Shown here one piece after another: positions 24,632 through 32,091 of a DNA stretch of 64,000 nucleotides (position 1 is the first letter of the stretch; every line of letters starts with the position of its first letter). The position numbers and the translations under genes were made by a program. The notes under the pieces were generated by a model, which was given only the letters and a program-made list of their open reading frames with translations, searched no databases and was not told where the DNA came from. The stretch is from Chitinophaga caseinilytica (GTDB taxonomy: Bacteria > Bacteroidota > Bacteroidia > Chitinophagales > Chitinophagaceae), in assembly GCF_038396765.1 (NCBI RefSeq), contig NZ_CP150096.1, forward strand, positions 3,951,001 to 4,015,000, written 5' to 3'.

Positions 24632-25872
24632 TTACAGATGAAAGGTTGCATATCGGTGGATGGTTTCCAGTTCGGCTTGCCGATGTTCATGCCGTCTGCA
24701 TTTACGAGGAGGTTGTCGCCGGTTTGACGGATGCAGATGGAATCCGGGTTGACTTTGTTTTCCTGTGTGATGACGTTGGTGGAAATGCCGTCGTACACGA
24801 TCGGCGGGATCCTTTTGCCGAGGGCTTTTTCAATCCCCACCAGAATCTGACCCGTATGGTGATGATACACCGGTTCAGGGAAAGCTGCGGCCATTTCGAT
24901 GGTATTGTCGTGGATGAACACGTTTTGCGACACGGGGAAGTAGTTCGCATTGATCTTTTCACCCGCTTTCGCATCTACGAAAAAGCCGGATACCATGGCG
25001 ATGGCGGCGGAATTGTTGTTGATGATCTTGTTGTTGTAGATCTCCACATTGGACGTAGCCTGGATGATCACCCCACAGCCGGGCGCTGCGTTGCCTACGC
25101 CCCAGGTGGTGCCGAAGCTCCCGGATTTGGCGAAGTTGCGCTCGTTGTTGTCGTGGATATTGTTGTTGTAAGCCTTCACCTGGCCGCCCCGCTGCGAAAG
25201 ATCGGGGAGGTCGAACACGAGGAACCCGGCCGTGTTGCCGTAAAACTCGTTGTCATACACTTCTGCGTTGGTCGTATTCTCGATCTCGCAGCCGGCCACA
25301 TTTTTGTAAGCTTTGCTGTTCCTTACGATGGCCTTGTTGGATTGCCCTACGTAGATGCCTGCATCAGATGCGCCCTGTGCGTAACAGTTCTCTACCAACA
25401 CGTTGTTGCAGAGCACGGGGTAGATGCCATAACCGCCGCTGGTGCTGTCTGCCTTCTCCCAAATGGCGTGCAGGTCGCGGAACACGACGTCTTCACTTTT
25501 GTTCACTTTGATGAGGTCGCCTTTCGATTCGCGGATGGTCATCCCGCTGATGGTAAAGCCTTTCACTTCCGCCACGCGAATGCCTTCGCCACCCTGCGTC
25601 TGCCCCGAAAAATCGAGGATCGTTTTATCAGGACCGGCGCCGCTGATCTTGATGTGCTTCAGTTGCACGAGGCTGAGGTTGTTGAATTTGTAAGTGCCGG
25701 CTTTCAGCTCCACAGCGCTGCTGTCTGTCAGCGTGAGGAAGGCTTCCGTGATTTTGGCTTCCTCGCCGGGGCCGAATACCAGGGTTTGCTTGTAGCCGTC
25801 GGCGGATTTTTTCTCCGGGGCGCTGCAACCGGCCGCCAAAGCCAGTGCCAGCAAGGGAATGGAATATTTCAT
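24628..25872 (-). CDS. SO2929-type parallel beta-helix repeat lipoprotein
   Basis: 414 residues with a lipoprotein signal (ALALAAGCSAPEK). The mature protein is a ladder of short repeats with buried asparagine and valine stacks (FTISGMTIRES, VLVENCYAQGASDAGIYVGQS, AIVRNSKAYKNVAG), a right-handed parallel beta-helix like pectate-lyase and TIGR03805 proteins. In SO2929/SO2930 gene pairs it is adjacent to the diheme cytochrome, as here, with a 4-base overlap. A lyase-type active site is not evident, so it may be a binding or scaffolding partner. It lies 11 bases downstream of the TonB receptor gene. Confidence 0.9.
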   Translation of the reverse strand: MKYSIPLLALALAAGCSAPEKKSADGYKQTLVFGPGEEAKITEAFLTLTDSSAVELKAGTYKFNNLSLVQLKHIKISGAGPDKTILDFSGQTQGGEGIRVAEVKGFTISGMTIRESKGDLIKVNKSEDVVFRDLHAIWEKADSTSGGYGIYPVLCNNVLVENCYAQGASDAGIYVGQSNKAIVRNSKAYKNVAGCEIENTTNAEVYDNEFYGNTAGFLVFDLPDLSQRGGQVKAYNNNIHDNNERNFAKSGSFGTTWGVGNAAPGCGVIIQATSNVEIYNNKIINNNSAAIAMVSGFFVDAKAGEKINANYFPVSQNVFIHDNTIEMAAAFPEPVYHHHTGQILVGIEKALGKRIPPIVYDGISTNVITQENKVNPDSICIRQTGDNLLVNADGMNIGKPNWKPSTDMQPFICK

Positions 25873-25883
25873 GTCGATGGTTT

Positions 25884-28631
25884 TTAGAATACGTTATAAG
25901 CGTAGGTGATATAATACACGCCGCCGATGCCGGGGCTGCCGAAGCCGGTGTAATAATATTTGTTCGTGAGGTTGGTACCGCCCAGCTTGATCCTGCTCTT
26001 GATTTTCGGTAATTTATAACTTACCTGTGCGTCCAACACTACATTGGCGTCTATCGTCCCGCTCGCAAACCCGATGGAGTAGAAATACGCCGGCCGGTAG
26101 CGGAGGCTGGTATTGAAGGAGAACAACTGTTTCTTCCCGAGGCCCGAATTGCCGAATTCCGCGTTGATTTTCCAGTTGGGGGTGTTGAAGTTGTTGATCT
26201 GGCTGTTGTTCCTGTTTTTGAGGAAATCGGAAGAGAAATTGACCCTTGCCCCGAAGTTACGGGAAAGATCGACGCTCACGCTCGCCGCATACCCGTAAGT
26301 GTTCACTTTCTCGGCGCCGTTGAATGCGATGTTGTAGGCGATGTACTTGTCGCGGTCTTTGAAGTCCGCCACGTCGTTGGAGCCTGGTGTATTCGCCACG
26401 TTCACATATCCGATGAAGTTCTTCCAGGTGGAATAATATCCCAGCACGTCGATCAGCACCCGCTTGGCCACGAGGGCGGAATATCCCAGTTCGAACGCGT
26501 CTACCGACTGCGGTTTGATATCCTTCGGCTCAAATTTCACGAGTACCGACGGGTCGTTCGTCTGCCGGTATTTGTTCACGCTTTCCAGCAAATATGGCTG
26601 GTACTGGTCGAATTTATACTCGCCGTACAACAGCCGCGCCGATCCGCCGGAGGCATAGGTATTGTAATCCACCAGCGTGCTTTGCAGCGATTGTATGTTG
26701 GACGGGAAGCTGTACGCGTTCTGATAGGAGAACCGCAGGAAGTGCTCTTTCGTGGTCTCGAACACGGCCGACAGGCGGGAAGTGGTCCGCGGTCGGTCGA
26801 ACAGGGTGTTTTTGTCGAACCGGAAAGCCGCGCCCAGTTTCAGTTTATTGTCGATCATTTTCTTCGAGAAATGCGCGAACGCGCTGTATTCCGCCACGTT
26901 GATGGGGCCGTTGTAGTCAGGGAACAACGTGCCTTTTGAATCGAGCTTGTACAGGCGGTAGTTCAGCCCGGCGATCACTTCCGCCCACTTCACGAACTTC
27001 GAGAAATTATACTGGAACTCTGCGTTGTAGAGTTTACTGCGGTCGAGGAAAAGCGTGCCACCTTTGGAAGTGGGAATGGCGGAAATGCTGTCGCGCAGCC
27101 GGTTGAAATGGTCGCTGCCCGCCAGCGGCCTGCCGATGTCTGCCGTAGCCCGCGCGGTATTGTGCGCGTCTGTGAGGGATTGGCCGGTGGCCAGCGCGGT
27201 GATGAGCGCCACGGTGTATTGCGGGTACCATCCGTCGCCGGTGGAGCCGTCGTAACTGGGTTTCCAGGCTTCGTTCACGAGTTGCGCGGTGGGGCTGGCG
27301 ATGATGGTATTTCCCGAATTTTCCCGCGTGGTGTAGGCGCGCACGAACCAGTTTTCTGCCCGGAGCTCTGCGCGGTACTGAGCCAGTTTGAACCCGTCCA
27401 GCGCGTAACGGGTGTCGTTACTGTAAACCGCGGTGCCTTCCCCGTAGGTGCCGGAAACGATGGCCTGGAGACCGGGTTTGATATTGTATCGGATTTCGCC
27501 GTTGAATTTCAGCATTTTAGCGTCGTTGCTCAGGTAGCCGTATTCCGGGTACCCGGTGCGGGAAACGTAATTCGTAGGGTTGGCGAGCAGCGGGTCCACG
27601 ATGGGCGCGGTGGAAGGGTCCATCGCTTTGATGGCTTCGAGGAAGGGATTGATGTCTACCGAAGTTTTGCTGCCGTAGGAGTTGACGCCGTTGTAATTAG
27701 GATCGGTGTATTTCGATCCCATGCTGTTGGTGTTGCTGGTATCTGCGGCGAGCCAGTCTTTCGCTTTGGTGTATTGCACGTTTACCTTGAACGCCAGGCG
27801 GTCGTTCACTTTTTTGGCCCAGCGGAGCGTCCAGTCGTAGTAGGGAGACGCGCCCATGGGGTCGTTTCCTTTTCCTTTTTTGATGTGGTTTACGCCCTGG
27901 GTGATCTGGAAGCTGAGGCCCTGGTATTTGAAGGGGTCTTTGCCGGTCATGACCAGCGTGCCGTTCAGGCCACGGGAGCCGTACAGCGCGGAGGAGGCGC
28001 CGGAAAGGAGCTCGAGGTTGTCGACATCCAGTTCCGTAAGGCCGATGGCGGCGCCGAGGGGGAAGTTGAGGCCGGGGGCCTGGTTGTCCATCCCATCTAC
28101 CACCTGGGTGAAATTGGTGTTGCCGCTGGTATTAAAACCGCGCGTCGTGATGGTGGTGAAGGTGAGGGAGGAAGTGGTGATGTCTACGCCCTTGAGGCCC
28201 TGGAGCATGGAATAATAGCTGGGCTGGGGGGAATTCATGACATCTTTGTTGTCGATCCGTTCGATGGTTACCGGCGATTCGATTTTCCGCTGGATGTTCC
28301 GGCTGGCGGAAACAACGACTTCGGTGCCGAGGATGGAGGCGGGGTCGAGCTGAACGTCTATGGCGCCCGCACTACTGACGAGCACTTCCTTGGTGCCGTA
28401 CCCTACGGAGGAGAAAACGAGGGTCACGGGGAGCGGGGCCTTCAGCGTGAAGCGGAAGTTCCCCTGGTCATTGGTATAGTCGCCGTAAGGCGTGTTGCGG
28501 GCTTTAACGGATACCGCTGGTACCGTTTCCCCCGTTTGGCTGTTCCGCACCTTGCCTGTCAACACGTGTTGGGCATGTGAAGACCATGCAGACAGCATGG
28601 CTATCGTGAACAGTAGCATCAGTTTGTACAT
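25884..28631 (-). CDS. TonB-dependent receptor with CarboxypepD_reg-like domain
   Basis: 915 residues with a signal peptide (LMLLFTIAMLSAWSSHAQ). Residues about 25-95 form a CarboxypepD_reg-like domain (LTGKVRNSQTGETVPAVSVKARN), residues about 105-220 the plug (VVVSASRNIQRKIESPVTIERI, then GASSALYGSRGLNGTL) and the rest a 22-strand barrel ending in an aromatic residue (YITYAYNVF). It lacks the SusC-type long DGV box. It is the first gene of a unit with the beta-helix lipoprotein (11-base gap) and the diheme cytochrome, downstream of a LytTR regulator. The ligand is not known. Confidence 0.92.
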   Translation of the reverse strand: MYKLMLLFTIAMLSAWSSHAQHVLTGKVRNSQTGETVPAVSVKARNTPYGDYTNDQGNFRFTLKAPLPVTLVFSSVGYGTKEVLVSSAGAIDVQLDPASILGTEVVVSASRNIQRKIESPVTIERIDNKDVMNSPQPSYYSMLQGLKGVDITTSSLTFTTITTRGFNTSGNTNFTQVVDGMDNQAPGLNFPLGAAIGLTELDVDNLELLSGASSALYGSRGLNGTLVMTGKDPFKYQGLSFQITQGVNHIKKGKGNDPMGASPYYDWTLRWAKKVNDRLAFKVNVQYTKAKDWLAADTSNTNSMGSKYTDPNYNGVNSYGSKTSVDINPFLEAIKAMDPSTAPIVDPLLANPTNYVSRTGYPEYGYLSNDAKMLKFNGEIRYNIKPGLQAIVSGTYGEGTAVYSNDTRYALDGFKLAQYRAELRAENWFVRAYTTRENSGNTIIASPTAQLVNEAWKPSYDGSTGDGWYPQYTVALITALATGQSLTDAHNTARATADIGRPLAGSDHFNRLRDSISAIPTSKGGTLFLDRSKLYNAEFQYNFSKFVKWAEVIAGLNYRLYKLDSKGTLFPDYNGPINVAEYSAFAHFSKKMIDNKLKLGAAFRFDKNTLFDRPRTTSRLSAVFETTKEHFLRFSYQNAYSFPSNIQSLQSTLVDYNTYASGGSARLLYGEYKFDQYQPYLLESVNKYRQTNDPSVLVKFEPKDIKPQSVDAFELGYSALVAKRVLIDVLGYYSTWKNFIGYVNVANTPGSNDVADFKDRDKYIAYNIAFNGAEKVNTYGYAASVSVDLSRNFGARVNFSSDFLKNRNNSQINNFNTPNWKINAEFGNSGLGKKQLFSFNTSLRYRPAYFYSIGFASGTIDANVVLDAQVSYKLPKIKSRIKLGGTNLTNKYYYTGFGSPGIGGVYYITYAYNVF

Positions 28632-28710
28632 GGGCGAGTAATTTTGGTTGGGATGGTAAAGGCGATATTATGCAATTACCATTCACCGGGTGCCTGTACA
28701 ATACTGTTTC

Positions 28711-28759
28711 GGGGTGAAGGAACGGGGTTGCGGGGTGAAATTCAGGAATCAGGGGTGAA
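28711..28759. promoter_or_regulatory. Three GGGGTGAA direct repeats at LytTR-like spacing
   Basis: GGGGTGAA occurs at 28711-28718, 28732-28739 and 28752-28759, with 13- and 12-base spacers (period 21 and 20). LytTR regulators bind pairs of about 9-bp direct repeats separated by 12-13 bases. The sites lie between the LytTR gene and the receptor gene, 80 bases from the receptor ATG, the third inside the last LytTR codons. They are the likely operator of the receptor/beta-helix/cytochrome operon. Confidence 0.6.
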
Positions 28760-29629
28760 TTTCTGCTGGAACTGGGGCAGGTAACTGGCGGAAACGGGCA
28801 CGGGCTGGTCGTCCAAACCTTCCAGCAACAAATAATGTCCCTTCGCGTTTTTCTTGAATAACAACACGTTGGATATATTTACCATGTAAGACCGGTGTGC
28901 CCGGGTGATGTTGAACCCCGCAAGCTGGGGCTCCAGCTTTTTGAGGGACGAACGCACCAGTTCCTTTTTCACCCCCTGGCCATTCCGGTAAAAAACCTGT
29001 ACATAGTTATCTTCCGCCTTCAACATCAGCAGGCTCGCCGGCGGAAGGCTCAGGGCCAATTTGTCGTATTCATCCCTGATGAGGAGGTGTTCCGCCACTT
29101 TTTCTTCCACTGCCGGGATGGGGACCGGGGCCGGCTGGATCTGAGGGGCTCCCCGCTGAAACCACAGCAAAGCGATGGAGTAGGGAAGCGCCAGCACGCC
29201 GAACCCATATTTATAGGTATCCCAATATTCCGACCAGGAGAAAGACAGGTAATCGTGCAGCGAAACATTGACGATGTTAACGATGGCGGCCACCAGCATC
29301 GATTCGCCCATGAACCAGGCCAGGAACTGCCAGTGCCGGAGGGGCTTCTTCCCTTTCAGACGCATCAACCCGAACTGTGAAATGCTCAGCGCGGCGATCC
29401 CGCAGCCGGAAAATACCGCAAACACGCCCGTGACCGTCACCGGCCCGCCGTTATACCACTGGTTCATGTTGAATGGCGTGAACAGGCACATGAAAACAAA
29501 ACTGAACGCGCCGCAAAATGCGATGAGCAACAGCCGGTTACCGACAGGCTCCAGCAGCCGGAACGGGGCCGCGAGCCAGGCAGGGATAGCGGGCAGGCGG
29601 CTGGAGGGAAGCATGAGCGTTTCTTTCAT
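28742..29629 (-). CDS. Membrane-bound LytTR family transcriptional regulator
   Basis: 295 residues from ATG 29629 (an upstream extension to 29680 looks like leader). The first 160 residues hold four or five spans (RLLLIAFCGAFSFVFMC, VTVTGVFAVFSGCGI and others). Residues about 195-295 form the LytTR DNA-binding domain: LLMLKAEDNYVQVFYRNGQ, VRSSLKKLEPQL, ITRAHRSYMVNISNV. There is no receiver domain, so the signal must come through the membrane part. It sits directly upstream of the TonB receptor operon, with a LytTR-type repeat array between them. Confidence 0.9.
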   Translation of the reverse strand: MKETLMLPSSRLPAIPAWLAAPFRLLEPVGNRLLLIAFCGAFSFVFMCLFTPFNMNQWYNGGPVTVTGVFAVFSGCGIAALSISQFGLMRLKGKKPLRHWQFLAWFMGESMLVAAIVNIVNVSLHDYLSFSWSEYWDTYKYGFGVLALPYSIALLWFQRGAPQIQPAPVPIPAVEEKVAEHLLIRDEYDKLALSLPPASLLMLKAEDNYVQVFYRNGQGVKKELVRSSLKKLEPQLAGFNITRAHRSYMVNISNVLLFKKNAKGHYLLLEGLDDQPVPVSASYLPQFQQKFTPDS

Positions 29630-29705
29630 AGTCCGTGGATTGTTCCGGTAATTTATCGATCTTTTTCCAATTTCCACCACCCACGCCGCCCCGTTATTTT
29701 TATCG

Positions 29706-29713
29706 TACCTTTA
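29706..29713 (+). promoter_or_regulatory. Candidate -7 box (TACCTTTA)
   Basis: TACCTTTA, 21 bases before ATG 29734, matches seven of eight bases of TAnnTTTG. No -33 TTG is seen at the usual spacing. Confidence 0.3.
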
Positions 29714-29733
29714 CCGCCGAATTTAAAACAGAT

Positions 29734-30570
29734 ATGTACAAAGTCGGCGAATATAACCAGCTGGAAGTCAAAAAAGAGACGGATTTCGGCGTATATCTTG
29801 ATGGTGGCGGGGATACGGAAATCCTCCTGCCCAAACGCTACGTTCCCAGCGGCACCCGCCCGGGCGACGAGCTTACCGTTTTCCTCTACCACGATTCCGA
29901 AAACCGGCTGATCGCCACTACTGACAAGCCGAAAGGCGTGGTGGGCGATATCGTTTCCCTCAGGGCGGTAGACACTACCCACCAGGGCGCGTTCCTGGAC
30001 TGGGGCCTTGCCAAAGATCTCTTTGTTCCCCTTTCGCAGCAAGTTTCCAAGATGCATAAAGGACAGGATTATCTTGTCATGATATACCTCGACGAGCTTA
30101 CCGGCCGCGTGGCCGCCACCGAAAAGATCGATCCTTTCCTCAGCAACGATCCGCTGACCGTCCAGGAAAAGGATGGGGTGGATTTGCTGGTGTACCGCCG
30201 GTCAGATATTGGATTCGTCACCATCGTCAACAACCGCCACACCGGGATATTGCATTATTCCGATGTATTCCGTCCGCTCGATATCGGCGACCGCCTCAAA
30301 GGTTTCGTCAAAGCCGTGAAGGAAGATAATAAGCTCGACGTGGCGCCGGGCCAATCGGGGTACAACCGGGTGGAAGACGAGGGCTCCCGCATGCTGCGGC
30401 TGCTCCGCGAGCACGATGGTTACCTGCCCTACCACGATAAATCGGACCCCGACGAAATCCGCGAGTTCTTCGGCATGAGCAAGAAGACTTTCAAGATGAC
30501 CGTGGGCGCGCTCTACAAGCAACAAAAAATCGAACTGACGAAAACCGGCATCAAGCTGATAGAAGAATAA
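29734..30570 (+). CDS. CvfB-like S1-domain RNA-binding protein
   Basis: 278 residues from ATG 29734 (33 upstream residues of the open frame look non-coding). Domains: an S1-like N-terminal domain (about 5-60, GEYNQLEVKKETDFGVYLD), a second S1-like domain (about 68-125, TTHQGAFLDWGLAKDLFVPLSQ), a third (about 145-205) and a C-terminal winged helix (about 220-278, DEIREFFGMSKKTFKMTVGALYK). This is the CvfB family, implicated in RNA binding and virulence-gene expression in Gram-positive species. Two small genes follow closely on the same strand. Confidence 0.9.
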   Translation: MYKVGEYNQLEVKKETDFGVYLDGGGDTEILLPKRYVPSGTRPGDELTVFLYHDSENRLIATTDKPKGVVGDIVSLRAVDTTHQGAFLDWGLAKDLFVPLSQQVSKMHKGQDYLVMIYLDELTGRVAATEKIDPFLSNDPLTVQEKDGVDLLVYRRSDIGFVTIVNNRHTGILHYSDVFRPLDIGDRLKGFVKAVKEDNKLDVAPGQSGYNRVEDEGSRMLRLLREHDGYLPYHDKSDPDEIREFFGMSKKTFKMTVGALYKQQKIELTKTGIKLIEE

Positions 30571-30584
30571 ACATCCTGCACAAC

Positions 30585-30965
30585 ATGAAAGACTTCAAGC
30601 AACATTTCGTGATCCCCGCACCGCCCGAAGAAGTGTACCAGGCACTTACCCGCGAAGCCACCATCCGGCTGTGGACGGGCGACGTGGCGGAAATGAGCAC
30701 CGAGCCCGGTTCCGAGTTCTCTTTGTGGGACGGCAGCATTGCCGGCCGCAACCTTGAGTTCGAAGAAGGGAGGAAGCTGGTGCAGGAGTGGTACTTCGGC
30801 GACCAGGAGCCCGCGTCTATCGTAACGATCATCCTGCATCCGCATAAAAAGGGCACATCGGCGGAGTTGCGCCATTCCAATATCCCCGACGAAGCGTTCG
30901 ACGATATCGTGGAAGGCTGGCGGGATGCGTATTTCGGTTCGCTGATCGATTTTTATACGGAATAG
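30585..30965 (+). CDS. START-like domain protein
   Basis: 126 residues in one SRPBCC/START-like domain: KQHFVIPAPPEEVYQALTREATIRLWTGDVAE and the terminal helix DDIVEGWRDAYFGSLIDFY. It matches a START-like family common in Bacteroidota. A lipid or hydrophobic ligand role is inferred from the fold only. It begins 14 bases after the CvfB-like gene and 10 bases before the next gene, so the three are probably an operon. Confidence 0.85.
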   Translation: MKDFKQHFVIPAPPEEVYQALTREATIRLWTGDVAEMSTEPGSEFSLWDGSIAGRNLEFEEGRKLVQEWYFGDQEPASIVTIILHPHKKGTSAELRHSNIPDEAFDDIVEGWRDAYFGSLIDFYTE

Positions 30966-30975
30966 CCGGACGCGT

Positions 30976-31485
30976 ATGGCCAAAAAGAAAAAGAACGAAG
31001 CGGAAATCAAGGCGGTGACGGTCAACGAATTGAAAAAGGAGATGCTGTCGCTGCCACACGCGGAACTGGTGGAAATATGCCTCCGGCTGGCGAAATTCAA
31101 GAAGGAAAACAAGGAGCTGCTCAGTTACCTGTTGTTCGACGCATCTTACCCCGAAACCTACCTCGACCAGGTAAAGGCTTACATCGATGCGGAATTCGAA
31201 AATCTCGGTACCACGCATGCTTATCTGGCGAAGAAAACGATCCGAAAGATCCTCCGCATTACCAATAAGCACATCCGTTTTACGCAATCCAAAACCGCGG
31301 AGATCGAGTTGCTGCTGCATTTCAGCAAGCGGCTCCGCCGCGCGGGGGATTTGCTGAAAAGCAGTGTGCAGCTGGGGAATCTGTATTTCCAGCAGTTGCG
31401 CAAGATCGAAAAAGCGATCGACGCCCAGCATGAGGATTTGCAATACGATTACCGCCGTGAGCTGGAGTTGTTGGCGAAGGTGTAA
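30976..31485 (+). CDS. Hypothetical helical protein; its 3' end is the first unit of a tandem array
   Basis: 169 residues, lysine-rich N-terminus (AKKKKNEAEIKAVTVNELKKEM) and an all-helical body (LVEICLRLAKFKKENKELLSYLL); it may belong to DUF6155-like small proteins, but I am not sure. No signal or membrane span. The last 23 codons (from GCG at 31414, residues AIDAQHEDLQYDYRRELELLAKV) are copy 1 of a 73-74 bp repeat that continues as non-coding copies for another 550 bases. It is the third gene of the CvfB-like/START operon. Confidence 0.8.
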   Translation: MAKKKKNEAEIKAVTVNELKKEMLSLPHAELVEICLRLAKFKKENKELLSYLLFDASYPETYLDQVKAYIDAEFENLGTTHAYLAKKTIRKILRITNKHIRFTQSKTAEIELLLHFSKRLRRAGDLLKSSVQLGNLYFQQLRKIEKAIDAQHEDLQYDYRRELELLAKV

Positions 31486-32037
31486 GTGCGAAAGACGCCC
31501 AGCCTGAGGATTAGTAATATGAATACAGCCGTCAGCTGGATTGTTGACGGAAGTGTAAGCGCGATCGACGTTCTGCATGTGGATTTGCAATATAACTACC
31601 GACGTCAGCTGGATTGTTGACGAATGTTTAAGCGCGACCGATGCCAGCATGAGGAATTGCAATATTACTACCGCTGTGAGCTGGAGTTGTTGACAAAGGT
31701 GTAAGTGCGACCGACGCCCTGCATGTGGATTTGCAATACGATTGCCGCCGTGAGCTGGAGTTGTTGGCGAAGTTGTAAAAGCGATCGACGCCCAGCTTGA
31801 GGATTACCAATATGACTACAGCCGTCAGTTGGAGTGTTGACGAATGTGTAAGCGCGACCGACGCCCAGCATGTGGAATTGCAATACGATTACCGCCGTGA
31901 GCTGGAGTTGTTGGCGAATGTTAAAGCGCGACCGATGCCAGCATGAGGATTTGCAATACGAGAACCGACGTGAGCTGAAGTAGTTGACAAAGGTGTAAGT
32001 GCGATCGACGTCCAGCAAGTGGATTTGCAATACAACT
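31414..32037 (+). repeat. Tandem array of 73-74 bp units with a four-unit higher-order period
   Basis: Unit starts (GCGA) at 31414, 31488, 31561, 31634, 31707, 31781, 31854, 31928 and 32001 give lengths 74, 73, 73, 73, 74, 73, 74 and 73, plus a partial ninth copy. Copies 1-4 (293 bp) match copies 5-8 (294 bp) in order: 1 with 5, 2 with 6, 4 with 8 at about 85-90% by eye, against about 75% for neighbouring copies, so a block of four was itself duplicated. Copy 1 is coding (in frame from 31414 to the stop at 31485); the others contain stops and shift frame. Conserved cores include TGAGGATTTGCAATA and CCGTGAGCTGGAGTTGTTG. The array fills nearly all of the 606-base gap to the next gene. Confidence 0.9.
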
Positions 32038-32091
32038 ATGCGCGATTTGTTACAACTAACATAAAACCCAACTATCATAAAACCCCCGATC

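Noticed and set aside
24547..25887. Long plus-strand frame opposite the beta-helix and cytochrome genes
   Set aside because: It lies antisense to two genes with complete family motifs (heme sites, beta-helix repeats) and shows none of its own.
27108..28580. 490-residue plus-strand frame opposite the TonB receptor
   Set aside because: Antisense to a receptor with clear plug and barrel features; no own signal peptide or motif.
31414..32037. CRISPR array or diversity-generating retroelement
   Set aside because: There is no constant repeat/variable spacer alternation, changes are spread across the unit and not limited to adenines, and no cas, reverse transcriptase or Avd gene is nearby.
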